Below, one piece after another: positions 1 through 10,597 of a stretch of 64,000 nt of DNA. The first letter of the stretch is position 1, and every line of letters starts with the position of its first letter. A program made the translations under genes and the position numbers. Under the pieces are notes generated by a model. The model saw only the letters and a program-made list of their open reading frames with translations. It made no database searches and was not told where the DNA came from. This DNA is from Gymnopus androsaceus JB14 (taxonomy: Eukaryota; Basidiomycota; Agaricomycetes; Agaricales; Omphalotaceae): the NCBI GenBank assembly GCA_009733575.1, contig ML769723.1, forward strand, positions 1-64,000, written 5' to 3'.

Positions 1-58
1 GCGGCACCGTGACGAAAACGCGGCCTCCTGTTCCCACAGGTCACGCGTAGGCCTGAAC
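1..58. repeat. Left terminal direct repeat of the DIRS/Ngaro-like element
   Basis: This 58-bp block is identical and in the same orientation to 5909-5966. It begins at the first base of the window, so it could extend further left. Direct rather than inverted ends argue for the split-direct-repeat layout of Ngaro/PAT-type elements. Confidence 0.85.
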
Positions 59-507
59 TTTTGTCTCAGGTAGATTCGCGATCACACAGTAAGTTCTGCA
101 TACATAACATGATGTATTGGACAATAAAAAAAATATAGACTACTGAAAACGTACATTGGGCAAAGGCACGCAGGAAAATTAATTCCAGTCCGAGAAAGTT
201 TCTACGGTGAGATTGGAATTAAGTTTCCGACCTGGGGGTGCGTAGGAATACAGAAACTGATCACCCATGCGAAGTAGCCACAGGCGCGTCGGTTTCTGAT
301 TGACGACAAACCCACAGGGGCGCAGGCCCAAGGCTGTGGTGACGAGTCTCTACAAATCAATAACTATGTGTGTTGTTTCGGGGTGGACTCGTGATGGTGT
401 GTGATGGATAGCGAAGTGTATTGAACATGTATAGTTGTGCGGACCAATCTGAGTTGGCTGTGAACTGGAATAATGAGTGATGGAAGGAAGGGTGGATTGG
501 TCTGGAG
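59..507. other. Non-coding 3' region of the DIRS/Ngaro-like element
   Basis: This segment lies between the terminal repeat and the stop codon of the recombinase gene. It contains no supportable gene. Split direct repeats of this element class are expected here, but I could not find a clean second repeat pair by eye. Confidence 0.5.
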
Positions 508-1662
508 CTAGTACGCGGCGCTCTGGCAGTGTGTGTGTCTGGTAGTCTGAATGTGATTAGCGTATGTCTGTTGGGCGTGATGACGGTGGAGGTGAATGGA
601 GGCAAGGGACTCTAGATCTCTCCAGTACCTCAAGAAGGCATCGGATTTCCACCTTCCGAGGGCTTTAACAACGTCGGGAGGGATTCCTAAGATGAGGTAG
701 TGTGTCGTGCCTCCGATGCGGAAGCAGTGTCCAGTCATGCGAGGGATATTGTGTTTCGACCACACGGCGTTGCAACGTTTAAGGAAGGTTGGCTTTGTGA
801 GGACCTTCAGTTCACCGTTTCCGTCTCTGTACGCCATGAGAGGATCGTCGGGGCCTAACTTATTGACCCTGATGTGCTCTCGCCATGCTCTGGTGGGGCT
901 CGTGCGACCGGGCTGAGGGGAGTAGATGACTTCTTCACCTCTGGACTGTGAGACTTTGGTCTTGGGAAGTTTTAGCTTCCTATCCCCATTCTCGTTGGGC
1001 GGCTTCAGATCTTTCACGGTAGGGAAAGAGGAACTGTCGTAATTGTTGGGATCTGCAGATGGCGGGAAGATTTCGCCACCTCTGAGTTGGCCGTAGAAGC
1101 AACCTGCACTAGCGGCTGCCAAAGCGCGATCCATGCCAGATGCATCTGAGAGGTCGAGTTCGTTGAACAGGATGCTGAGGTGTTCCTTCTTTACTGGAGG
1201 TCTCTGTTCGCGGAACGAGGAAGTGGGAGCTCTGCGTTTGACGCCACTGAGGACGTTCCGCAGGCTATCTCTGCCATTCCAAACCAGCCCTTGTCTCTGA
1301 ACCCAGCTCTTAACTGCGGACAGTTTGGCTCTCGTTGTCCCTCCTGCTAGCTTCCCGGCGAACGATGCAGCATAGTTGCAGAGGGTGGCTTCGGACGGGG
1401 GTAGGACGTCCTCTTCGCAAAGGCCCTGTTCTCCTGCCCAGTCTAGAAACTCGGCTGTGTATAGTAGTTTCCGACGGTTTGTCTTCTCTGAGACTGCCGC
1501 ATCCATGACGTTCTGAGTGTCCTGGGTGAAGGTCTCGGCTGGGTGAAGAGGTTCAGGGGGAATCTGAGGTGTAGCTGCAGCAAATCGGACTTTTCGAGGT
1601 GGAATGTATTGGTGATTGTGATTGACCTCGCAAGCAACGAATCCGGTTCTGTATGGTGGCAT
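508..1662 (-). CDS. Tyrosine recombinase (YR) of the DIRS/Ngaro-like element
   Basis: The protein (about 384 aa) would catalyse strand exchange to integrate the circular cDNA. The family's catalytic residues are visible: the first Arg in QLRGGEI (about residue 190), the HxxR box as HCFRIGG (about residue 315), a second basic/His-type site in LGRWKSD, and the nucleophilic Tyr in FLRYWRD (about residue 345). The N-terminal half looks like the SAM-like core-binding domain of phage-integrase proteins. The reading frame is intact. The tail after residue 355 (His-rich) may be non-conserved read-through. It follows the RT/RNase H gene on the same strand after about 350 bp. Confidence 0.85.
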   Translation of the reverse strand: MPPYRTGFVACEVNHNHQYIPPRKVRFAAATPQIPPEPLHPAETFTQDTQNVMDAAVSEKTNRRKLLYTAEFLDWAGEQGLCEEDVLPPSEATLCNYAASFAGKLAGGTTRAKLSAVKSWVQRQGLVWNGRDSLRNVLSGVKRRAPTSSFREQRPPVKKEHLSILFNELDLSDASGMDRALAAASAGCFYGQLRGGEIFPPSADPNNYDSSSFPTVKDLKPPNENGDRKLKLPKTKVSQSRGEEVIYSPQPGRTSPTRAWREHIRVNKLGPDDPLMAYRDGNGELKVLTKPTFLKRCNAVWSKHNIPRMTGHCFRIGGTTHYLILGIPPDVVKALGRWKSDAFLRYWRDLESLASIHLHRHHAQQTYANHIQTTRHTHCQSAAY

Positions 1663-2009
1663 GGCCTGGGTAGTGGTCTGGGTAGTCAGAGGTAGAGAGA
1701 AGGTGTCGAACGGTGGTCGTGCGGAGGAAGGTTGGGTTGATTGCGTTTAGGATGATGGGAGTGGGTTCGCAAGTTTGTGAGATCCCCGTGACGTGTTAGC
1801 ATGACTTTCATGGGCATTTCTTGTTTCGGGATTTGCGTTATCGGAGTTCGCGTTATACAGTTTATATCTATACAGTCGTATCGTAAGGGTTCTGCGAAAA
1901 TACATGGAATACACGAAATGGATTGTAGGTAGTATCAATAGTGGTCATGAGAGTGGTAAGGGTGTCGCAGCGTACAGTATGGAGGTCTCGGTAGTTAAGC
2001 AGAGAGTAG
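1663..2009. other. Spacer between the RT/RNase H and recombinase genes
   Basis: No supportable coding region on either strand. It presumably holds the 3' end of the RT gene and the 5' leader of the recombinase gene. Confidence 0.4.
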
Positions 2010-4307
2010 TCAAGGGTCGTTGGGTTGTACCGAGTTGGATATGTATGGTTTTAGGTGTCGTGGGACAGCGGGAGGGTGAGAGTGTATTTGTTTTCGTGGG
2101 GGGAAATCTCCTCTCGAGGGAGCGTCTGCAGGATTGTCATGTGTCGAAACCCACTCGCAGTCAATCCAAACTCTGTGTTCTTGCATGAGTTCAATGATTT
2201 TCCGCAGAATGAGATTTATTTCGTAGCCACGTGAGCTTCCCTTCTTGAATGCGCCTACTACTCCAATGTTATCGGAACGAAGGCGGATTCTGACTTCGCG
2301 ATATCCCGAAGAGATTAGGGTGCGGAGAGCTAGTTCCACGGCAACCATCTCTCTCCAGCCAATGTGGCGTTCAGCGTCGATCCAGCCTGGCTTGTATTCC
2401 CAAGCTAACCACTTTCCGTTGAGAGTGAGGCCTATGCCCCACGATGTGGAGGCGTCAACAAAGAGTTCAATATCAATGAAGTCGGGCATTCGTATGATTT
2501 CCATACCAACAAATGGCTGATGAAGAAGGTTGTTCCACCAGTCTATGTCTTCTTGGAGTTTGGCAGGGATCGAATGAGGGATGAAACGCTTCGAAGATTT
2601 GAAGCCGGCGCGGAAGTTGTAGAGGTTGATTAGCCTCGTCTTCCCAGTTGGAACTACAAGCGAGATGTGGTTGAGCGTCCCAACAAGCTCTTCAACCTTG
2701 TCAACACATTGGCGTTCCTTCGCTACCCATGGGGCAAGTCTCGCTCTGTATTTCTCCTTCTTCTCCTCAGGAAGTTCAACGGTTTTCTCCTCGATGTGCC
2801 AGAGGAAACCGATGTACTTGAAGAAGGATGCGAATGGAACGAACTTGCTTGGAGCCCACGGCCACCCTAGGATCGCCGCGGTGGACCAGATTAGGGAGTC
2901 GTTGTAGGAGTAAGTGAAGGAGCCGTCGGTGTTCTTTCCTTTTGGGTAGCGAAAGAAAACAAAGTCATCGACCCACTTCAAAAGGGCTTCGACTCCTTTG
3001 TACTTGAGAATCCACGCCATGGCATCGGCGACGTGTCCCCAAATACCAGGAGCGGGTCTCTTTCCAAAGTTGAGCATGAGGTCAAGGTATATGAGGCCGT
3101 CGAGCATGAGTGCAACGAACCGGCGTGCAGAAGGATGTATGGGAATGTTCCGGAAGGCTGCATCTACGTCAAAGATCGCAGCTTGTGTACCTGTGGAGTT
3201 AGTGAAGTTCAGATGGATGTTCAGCGTGGATGGTTAAATTGTTTTCTGACCTGTTGGAGCCTCCGCTACCATCAGGTAACACTCTGAGAATGAGCCCCAG
3301 TCGCATGGGAAGTCAGCGGCGTCAATGAGCGCGTTGATGGATATCTCCGATGCGTCGAATTCAATTGGCGGGATAGGGAGTCCATCGGATGGAGGGGTGG
3401 GTTTATCGCGCGGGAAGTTGGGAGGGAGTGTTTTCCGAGGGAAGGAATGGTCTATTACAATTCGGAATTTACCAGGGCGTTGTTCGACAACGGCCATGGG
3501 AGCGGTGGTGTAGTTTCCTATCTGAGCCTGAAGCTCTTCAGGATCGAAAGGATGGGAGAGGCGACCAAGTTCGACCTCTTGTGCAAATTTAGCGCGGATG
3601 AAATTAGCATGTTGTTCGGATTTAAAGTGATTCGGAGGAACGTAAGTGGATGCGAGAGAGAAATTATCGAGCCCGATGTGGAAGCCTTCAGTGAGATCTT
3701 TCGGAATCTCGGCAAACTTCTGGGGAGCATTGGACTCCTTCAGAAGATGCGCCCACGCCTCTGGTATAAGGCGCGTGGAGAATCGGACTTCACTGGCGTG
3801 GATGGGTCTGGGCACAATGCTCGGCTGAGCCGCATATTCCACACTTATGGGTGTAAGTGCATTCGGGTTTCGAGCAACCGTTGACGCCATTGAAACCGAT
3901 GCAATAGACCTTGCCTTCGGAGTCAACATAGTTGCGACCGGACTTGTGAAGGAAGTCGGTGGATCGTGGCTTGTGTTGGTTCCAGTTGTGGTCATAGGAG
4001 AGGCAGACATAACACTTGTTCTTGTTGGTGGATGGGCGCGAGTTCTCTTTCGAGGAAGAGTCTCTGCTTCGAAAGTCCCGTTTCTGGCCCTGGTTCCTAT
4101 GACCGGAGGGGGCAGAGGGTTGGGTCTGCTTCTGGGCTCTGCGTCTCGCTTCCTCATCTTTGACCTTTTGTGTCTGCCAGCCAAGGAGACACTCCTGGTA
4201 GAGAGTAGGGTGGAAGAGGTCGATGCGGATATTGGTGTTCGGGAAGGAGAACCATTGTCTATACGCCCTGTCAGCGTAGATCTTGTATACCTCGAATCCG
4301 AGTTCAA
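2010..4307 (-). CDS. Reverse transcriptase - RNase H of the DIRS/Ngaro-like element
   Basis: The protein copies element RNA into cDNA. The upstream part (4307 to about 3251) carries the early RT motifs, with a GKFRIVIDHS block. The downstream part (3190 to 2010) has the active-site box KWVDDFVFF, equivalent to YVDD. RNase H follows, with its acidic residues in LFVDAST, WREMVAVELA, LRSDN and HDNPADAPSRG. The two parts are separated by 60 nt (3250-3191) with a stop in frame, a GT start, an AG end and a CACTAACTC branch-like site; removing it restores one reading frame. I therefore read it as a spliceosomal intron inside the RT gene. The 5' end overlaps the gag frame by about 500 bp. Confidence 0.8.
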
Positions 4308-5708
4308 AGTCCGGGCGATCTTGGATCATATCAAACATGCTCTGGAGCATGTCTGCTATCGCATAAGCTCTGGAATGACCAGGAAGATCAGCACCTTTGG
4401 GAACATAGTGCTGACGGAAAGACCTAGGCATGCCACGCGCAAGGCTGTTGAAGTCGTTCAGGTCAATCTGGGAAAGGGGGACCTCGTTGAACGACTTCGA
4501 TTTGACCTTCATGCCTCCCGCCCCATCAAATATGATAGAGTCGCCAGATTCAACTGCCTTTATCGTCGAATCGGCGTAGCGAGAGGCAAAGTATGCTAAC
4601 GGGATGAAGGACTTCAGGCCGTTGCGGAGCGTGGAGGCAACAAGGTTGTTAGTTATGTTCTCTAGTTTGAAGGGCTTGTTGTACGAGTGGAGCTGCGCTT
4701 GGCGTGGATCACCCCATCCTCCAGTCAACGTTGGCTCCTCCCTCATGTCGTCCACCTCCATGTCCGGTTGTCCGCTTCCTTGGTTCACCTGTTGATGACA
4801 CTGCTGGTAGTTGTGGGCTACTCGCCTGCGTGGAGACTGGGAACGACATTCCTGCTCCTGCGAGCGGTGGGAGCGAGGAGGGTGAGGAGCGGGGAGGGTG
4901 CCGTTTGGACCTGGGAAGGGGCTGCGGAGAGGAGGAGCTTGTGGCTGTTGACCGGATTCCCGTAGGCGTCTCTCGAAAGAAGACTGGGATTGTGTTGAGC
5001 CGGGGTGGGAACCTGCAATGGAATATTGTCAGCGTATGCGTGAGTTGAGTAAAGGGCAGAGAGGGAGGTGTCGTCTTGTGTAGACTGACAGATGAAATGT
5101 CGTCTTGTGTAGATCGACAAGTAGAGAGAAAGTCGTCTTGTGTAGAGCGACGGGGGAAGCAAAGGTGCGTGAGTCTCACCTTGTCGTTGTCCATTCACAG
5201 CGAGTGTGCCAACACGCCCGCGCTCCGATGCTGAGGAGATGGAACCCTGGCCGCCGTATTCCGCCCTGAAGGCGTTCGGGGTCAGAATCCCACCCCAGCT
5301 ACGAGCGCTGAGCGGAGGAGCTGCAGGAGCCTGAGAGGATGAAGATATGGGCGAGTTTGACTCAGCTCCGATACCATTCCATGGGGAAGGCCATGAGGGA
5401 AGGACGGGAGCTCGAACGCCGTTGAAAGGAATATGCGCTGGAGGAGCTGAAGCAGCAGTTCCTCCATTTCCGAGGCGTTGGGCCCGGTGGGGAAGAGGGT
5501 CGATGTGTTGCTCGTTCAGAAGGTGTCTGAGAGACCCAGACGGACGCTGTTGTTGCTGCTGTTGTCGTGGGGTCAGAGCTTGTTCCTCCCCGGGTGGAGC
5601 CCGAGAGGACGAAGCAGCTGCGTTCTGTTGGTCGCTCGGTGCGCGACTGTTGTCTGGCTGGCCTGCTGCTGCGTCAGCAGCTTTTGCTTGGAGTCTAGTA
5701 TCTGCCAT
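3790..5708 (-). CDS. Gag-like protein of the DIRS/Ngaro-like element
   Basis: Two open frames cover this part. The first (5708-4818, about 296 aa) starts MADTRLQAK and is low in complexity, with Gln, Ala, Ser and Pro runs. The second (4788-3790, about 332 aa) ends in a Cys/His-rich tail that starts CYVCLSYDHN and includes CGICGSAEHC, a finger-like nucleic-acid-binding region. They are probably one gene joined by splicing around 4790-4820. A 30-bp tandem repeat with core TCGTCTTGTGTAGA occurs about three times at 5079-5140. It lies within a stretch flanked by GTGAGA and TTGCAG in the gene's sense, so it may be intronic. The 3' end overlaps the RT gene in another frame. Confidence 0.65.
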
Positions 5709-5908
5709 ATCAGGATTGTGTTGGGGAACGCTGAAGGTGATTACGCCGGTAGAAAAAGAGCGATTTCTTCGAACGATGGAGAGAGTGTGAAGAGACTTGA
5801 AAAAGTTGATTTGAAAGTGAATCGGAGTGAAAGGAAATTAATTCCTTGAGCGGAGGTGAGGATGATGGGGGTACGAAAGAGAGAGTGGGGAAACCTTCAC
5901 GTGGGATC

Positions 5909-5966
5909 GCGGCACCGTGACGAAAACGCGGCCTCCTGTTCCCACAGGTCACGCGTAGGCCTGAAC
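5909..5966. repeat. Right terminal direct repeat of the DIRS/Ngaro-like element
   Basis: Identical to bases 1-58. Directly beyond it the sequence becomes the 5' coding part of a deaminase-family gene. The final four bases are shared by element and target, so the exact junction is ambiguous by 4 nt. Confidence 0.85.
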
Positions 5967-6020
5967 ATCCAACCTGAGACTGCCAGTGAGAGATGCAGGC
6001 GATTGCTGAGGGTCTGCCAT
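5966..6020 (-). pseudogene. 5' fragment of an OTT_1508-like deaminase-family gene (copy D)
   Basis: The first 18 or so codons, starting MADPQQSPA, match the start of the copies at 10598 and 13863. The gene is then interrupted by the 58-bp end of the DIRS/Ngaro-like element. The remainder, if present, lies to the left of the window. This copy has no catalytic region here and cannot make an active protein. Confidence 0.75.
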
Positions 6021-6130
6021 GGGAGAGGGAGAAGAGTTGTCTTGGCGGTTAGTCTCACGGGTCCAGCCGATCACAATCGGATATGCCAAGGACTCCCTTT
6101 AAGGAAAAAACTGATCGGCTAAACAGTGTC
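6021..6130 (-). promoter_or_regulatory. Conserved upstream region of the deaminase-family genes
   Basis: Blocks upstream of the copy-D start codon recur upstream of the copy at 13863 and beside the fragment at 6570-6990: a TTTTTCCTTAARGGGAGT block, a TATCCGATYGTGATC block, and the leader just before the ATG. Shared upstream blocks suggest the copies were duplicated with their promoters. The function is inferred from position and conservation only. Confidence 0.45.
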
Positions 6131-6569
6131 AGCATCATTACATTAAGCGCCGCATCACCTGCTCGTTACAACGATGCTTGTTCCTGTTTGGTTAACTGTT
6201 TCCGCTGCTCGCAGGCCCCTGGAATCTCCTACTCAAGCATAGGCTCGTCCCCACCCACTTCCAGATGTTGATGTGATCAACGGTCAGCCGTCTATGCCTT
6301 CGGGAGCCAACTGAGCTGGCAAAGCGCATTGCAAATCTATTTGAAATAGGTGGCGACTGAACGGAACTGGCGCCGCGAGTCTAACTCAAGCATGCTAAGA
6401 TATTGGGGTTAATCTCGTGCCACATGGGTATCAGAATGCAATGACAAAAAGCGATAAGGAGGTAATAATTAATACAACATCAATGTCCAGTGTATCTACC
6501 AACTTTGCAAAAGCTACAATTCCACTAGTACCTTTGGGATAGGGTAGTAGGGAACTTGTCTGAATTTGT
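6131..6569. repeat. Eroded spacer with a dispersed short repeat
   Basis: The segment 6138-6194 (AAGCGCCGC, then CCTGCTCGTT, then TGCTTGTTCCTGTTTGGTT) recurs at 17664-17714 and in weaker form at 8430-8480, with an inverted relative at 26241-26275. I see no gene in the rest of this stretch. Confidence 0.5.
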
Positions 6570-6990
6570 TACCTGGTCAAGCGGAGCGTCACTTGCGGCG
6601 GAGCTAGCAGAACTGTGTCTGGAATGACCTGGAACAAATGTTTTGCAGGCGGCAAGCAACTCATTGCAAAGATTTCATCAGGGATCCCAGGTGGAGGAAG
6701 CTAAGCACACATCAGCAAATCCTGGATGATCCCATAAGCTCTATACAGTTCTGTACAGCATGCAGAAGACAAACCGCAGATTTTTCCGGGAATGAGTCCT
6801 CTTTATTCTCTCCTGCTATCTCTACACTCTCTGTAGGACTGTCCATGCCCTTATCCTTTCCACTCTGTGGAGGATTTCCTCTGATATGTTGTCTGACGGC
6901 TCGGAGAATGGCCTCCCGATCAGTAAACGTTTCTAAATGGTTTTTGATGGATTCCGTTGATCAGAGGACTTGCTTGGACCGATTTATTTG
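6570..6990 (-). pseudogene. Rearranged deaminase-family fragment (copy E)
   Basis: Read on the minus strand, 6900-6790 matches the KGMDSPTESVEIA-coding part of the copy at 10598. The part 6710-6590 matches the 3' end that codes for the conserved HSRHSSASSA tail. The whole middle of the gene, including the HAE and CxxC motifs, is missing. It is a deleted, non-functional copy. Confidence 0.7.
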
Positions 6991-6999
6991 GAAATAGCC

Positions 7000-7046
7000 T
7001 TACGGGAAGTCATCCACTCCCCTTAAGGAAAATATCTTGGCTAAAA
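7000..7046 (-). promoter_or_regulatory. Deaminase-family upstream block beside copy E
   Basis: On the minus strand this contains the same TTTTCCTTAAGGGGAGT block seen upstream of the copies at 6020 and 13863. It marks the original 5' side of the fragment at 6570-6990. Confidence 0.45.
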
Positions 7047-7765
7047 ACAGACGTGGCGCTTACGATCGGACTCCACCATAACGCAACATGCTCATACTCC
7101 TGATTCCTTTAAGTACACCACTCCGAGCATCATATTAAGCGAATTCTCGCACGGTCAGCTTTAATAAAATCATTATCATTACCATCTTCAAGGAAAAGCT
7201 TTGCTCTTACCTGCAGCACCTCTCGTTGTACCTTCTTCATATGCGTAATCAATTGTTCTTGCTCACAACTTGCTCATCAACTGTTGGAAGACTGTTGAAT
7301 TTGTTAATATAATCCATTGCTGGTGAGGATGGGTGGAAGGTAGCCCGGTCCAATCGGAAAACTAGAAATCATCAATGGTAAAATGTGAAACTATAAAGAA
7401 GAATTATGCAAACTCACCGCCTTTATAAAAGTACATGCTTGGCAAAAGGACATGTCTAAGACGAAAATCCACATCCTGCATCTGATGTAGCATTTGGTGG
7501 GCTTTTAGAAATGTACAGTTTCTATAAAACAAGTTAATTCCGATAATAGACAAGGAAGCCACAGACACACAGCTTAGTAAGACATCCACAGCAAACTTGC
7601 GCACGGAATTCCCACCACGTAGTTAGCCCCAGTGGTCGGTGTTTCTCAAGACAGATCTACAGTAAGATGATCAGTGTTTTCCAAAGCAATTACATCGCAA
7701 TATTCTGAGAAAATGAAGTGAGCATACTGGGGTTCACTGAAATGCTTTGGAATAGGGGGCAGGCT
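7047..7765. other. Spacer with no recognised feature
   Basis: AT-rich sequence with only short open frames and no motif I recognise. Confidence 0.4.
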
Positions 7766-8185
7766 GGGAGACACCTGTGGACGTCTGAGAGACACCTTTT
7801 GAATTTAGTTTCTTGTCTAATGGCAAGTGTTACGGATTCAATTAGGTCTTCATGCACCTGGATTCCATTGATCCATTATCACTCTCTCATGTCTCAAATG
7901 GCGCGCCACCCGCTCAAACATGCTCAAAGTCTCTTGGGTGCTTTCAAAATGGGTTGAGGGCAGCAATGTCACTCTCGGATTGATTTTTTCCATAACTTTA
8001 GTAAACTGAGAGCATGCAAGGGACTTGTGAAACTCTTTTGTACAAACTGGGTTAGCCTAGGATTCGGGGGGTTTCTTTAGGCACTCTGGGAGAGCCTGTG
8101 GTACCCAGGCCTCCTAGGTGTCCCAGTCACCCTGTGGGTACCTCAGTGCAACCTATATGTCCCTGGGCACTAGGGAATTTTTCCA
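7766..8185. repeat. Uninterrupted copy of the repeat split at 55.9-59.4 kb
   Basis: The part 7766-7802 is the reverse complement of the 21-bp minisatellite unit at 55.1-55.9 kb. The part 7925-8183 matches 55925-56027 joined directly to 59257-59422. It therefore represents the empty site for the 3229-bp palindromic element: the sequence CTTGTGAA occurs once here (8024-8031) but twice around that element. Confidence 0.85.
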
Positions 8186-8195
8186 GATGTTGTTT

Positions 8196-8362
8196 CGAGT
8201 TGGGTGAGGGACTCGCTGTTAAACCCGGAAAGCGAGAAGATCATGGTCACAGCTGATGAAAGCACCGATGAGGAAATTTGCAAAGCTGTCCTGAGCGCGC
8301 AGATGGCTAAAGAAGACACTGTTGTCAACGGCGGAGATGATGATGTCGACAACGATGGTTAA
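8196..8362 (+). pseudogene. C-terminal fragment of a possible pogo/Tigger-like transposase
   Basis: One frame reads about 55 aa to a stop at 8360-8362, with an acidic, coding-like composition (TADESTDEEICKAVLSAQ, then VNGGDDDVDND). Fungal pogo-type (DDE_1) transposases often carry a similar acidic segment near the C-terminus. This is a weak family guess from composition and one short motif, with no catalytic residues present. Confidence 0.3.
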
Positions 8363-8736
8363 TATTATGGTTGACTCTTGGCATCGCGAAGTTCAGCCTA
8401 TGGCGTCCCGGGCTAGAGCCAAAGGGCAGTGTCACCTGCTCATTGCAATGATGCTTGCTCGTGTTTGGTTTCAACTGCCAGGACCATATCCCGTAGCTGA
8501 GAATTAAGCCCTTTTACCTTATGCGACTGCTCACTGCCCCACTTTTTCACAACTTGTTATATTATGTATAAAATTCAAGATTCGTGAGCTAGTCTTAGTC
8601 TCATATCATGTGAGCAAATGTGGAGTTCTTGGGATCAATATTATTAAGTAAAAGGGGTTGAGAATATAGTGATACAACAAAAAATGTCCATCCTATCTAT
8701 GAACTTTACGCATGCCCCAATCCCAGTAGCCTATTT

Positions 8737-10559
8737 TCAGCGCATTGATCGTATATTGTTGAAAGCTTTTCCCAATGGGTGCAAATCAGTATCCACATGA
8801 CTTGTGGCGGAGCTAGCAGAGCTGTGTCTGGAATGACCTGCAACCAATGTCTTGCATGCAGCAAGCAACTCATTTCGGAGTTCAAGCAAAATACTGTCAG
8901 GGATCCCAGGGGGAGGAAGCCAAGGATAGAAGGTACTATGAGTACCTGGTAGTACGAATTTGAATCCTTTCAACTTGTACTTATGATGGAGTGACCAACA
9001 TAATTGGCAGCATTTCTTGCTAACGCCAATGGGCCAATCCTGATGTGTATTATCACCCTAGAGCGGGAAATATGAGTCTGATGATAGTTAAACTTAACAT
9101 GGAAGATTGGAAGTCCCACCTCTTTCGTAGTGATCCAGTCCATGAGCGCCGCTTCAGCATGAACCTTTGCATTCAAAGTTCGGTGGATGATGCTCTCAGC
9201 TTGCTGGCGCGTGTAAGGATTGTCCGAGGGTGCCTGCCATTCTCGAAGCAAAGGCAACACTGCGTCAACATCAAATGCAGTAGATTGCAATACGTCCTTA
9301 TGGTAGCAAAATCGGGAGAGACGAAATTTAACTAGTTTTCCATCAACTAGTTGTCCGAAATATGTTGCTTTTTGGTGAATATGCCTGGAGGAGGTTTGCC
9401 ATGCCAAGACAGTTTTCAGACCTTGTAGAAGATGCGCAACTGCTTTTTGCGGGTTTTGGGCAAGGTTGAAAACTGGAGGATAGATGTAGCACATAGTCAA
9501 GAATGCTATAAGTGACAAGACTCACAGTCAGTGCTCCGGTTAGGCAACTCTAACTCATTGTCATCATCTTCATCATTTTCACTGATTGCGGTATTTGGTT
9601 CTATTGGACTCTGAACACGGTTATGATACTGTGCGAGCTCTGGAAAAGCATGAGCACAACAATCAGAAGTGTAAAGACTCTCCAACTTACCAGCTTTAGC
9701 TAAAGCTTGAGCAACCCCATTAACAGATAAAAGATGTTTAAAGACATCTATCAGGCGTTCCAAAATCACCATTACAGCAACTATACCCCTGACTGACTCA
9801 GCGCTTGGTGAGTCTGTCCTAACCCTAGTATTTTTCCCGTCGGACTCTTTGACCAACAAATGTGACTGCAGTTGAGCCCAGGCGCTCTTGAACAATGCAA
9901 GCCATTGGGAGGCATTGTTAGAATTGACGAGATAAACATCTCCTGATTGAGTCGACTCCGGGGCACGTAGCGCGCGAGTGTGTCATGGAAGGGCGAACTC
10001 CCACCTTGGAATCGGAAGGATTCCGATTTCAAATTGGGGTCTGGTAGGCGGTCGGAAATGATATTGAATGGTGATTTACCCCAGTGTGTGGAAAACAGTA
10101 GCACTCGCCAGCCAAGTTTTACGATAAGCGCGGTGATGAATGAAGAGTTGGAAAGGCAACAAATCGCTCGACTGCTCTGAACTTTCCGGGCGCCTTAGGG
10201 AGGCAATCACGTCAAACAAATCTTGAAGGTGCGCTCCGAAGGGAAAGTCACTGAGAGTCATGTAAGTCAGCCATTCAATAGATAGATGTAAACCCACTTG
10301 TTGCTTTGCACACTCTCTTTGTTTGATTCCTGCTTATCATCCCACTTATCGAGTAGCTTCCTGCCATTCTCTGCCATTGGATTATACGTCATCAAATGCA
10401 CAATATCCTCTGCGCTCTTGGCAGACTGCTCTTTGTTCTTCCCCGCTATTGGTGCACTCGGTGTCGTCCATGTCCTTCTCCTTTCTACCCTGTGGAGGTT
10501 TGTTTTTGAGCTGTTCCTTTGAGCGCTCTGACCTGAGTGTCATCCTGTTTGGCATTTTC
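8737..10559 (-). pseudogene. OTT_1508-like deaminase-family gene lacking its 5' end (copy A)
   Basis: Read on the minus strand, the parts 10297-10076, 10104-9781, 9895-9506, 9518-8970 and 8973-8737 form one gene split by introns and small indels. The deaminase zinc site is complete: an HAE motif in KVHAEAALMDW (codons near 9161-9138) and a CxxC motif in KKCCQLCWSL (near 9010-8998), followed by LPGTHSTFYPWLPPPGIPD. In deaminases, His/Glu plus two Cys bind zinc and activate water to deaminate a base or nucleotide; the substrate of this family is unknown to me. The gene breaks at about 10559, where it meets copy B head to head, so it lacks its start codon and promoter. It is nearly identical to copy C. 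Confidence 0.7.
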
Positions 10560-10597
10560 GTGAGACTAACCGCCAAGACAACTCTTCTCCCTCTCCC

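Larger units (their letters stand above)
1..5966 (-). mobile_element. DIRS/Ngaro-like tyrosine-recombinase retrotransposon
   Basis: Read on the minus strand, the order is Gag-like protein with Cys/His fingers, reverse transcriptase plus RNase H, then a tyrosine recombinase. That order, the absence of any DDE integrase, and a 58-bp direct repeat at both ends (1-58 and 5909-5966) are the hallmarks of DIRS/Ngaro-type elements, which integrate through a circular intermediate. I see no DNA-methyltransferase-like domain, which favours Ngaro over DIRS1, but this is a weak call. The right end joins directly onto a deaminase-family coding sequence, so the element sits inside such a gene. The left flank lies outside the window, so the element may extend slightly beyond base 1. 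Confidence 0.85.

Noticed and set aside
3847..4599. A 250-codon plus-strand open frame within the DIRS-like element.
   Set aside because: It is the antisense shadow of the Gag and RT frames, which show family motifs on the minus strand.
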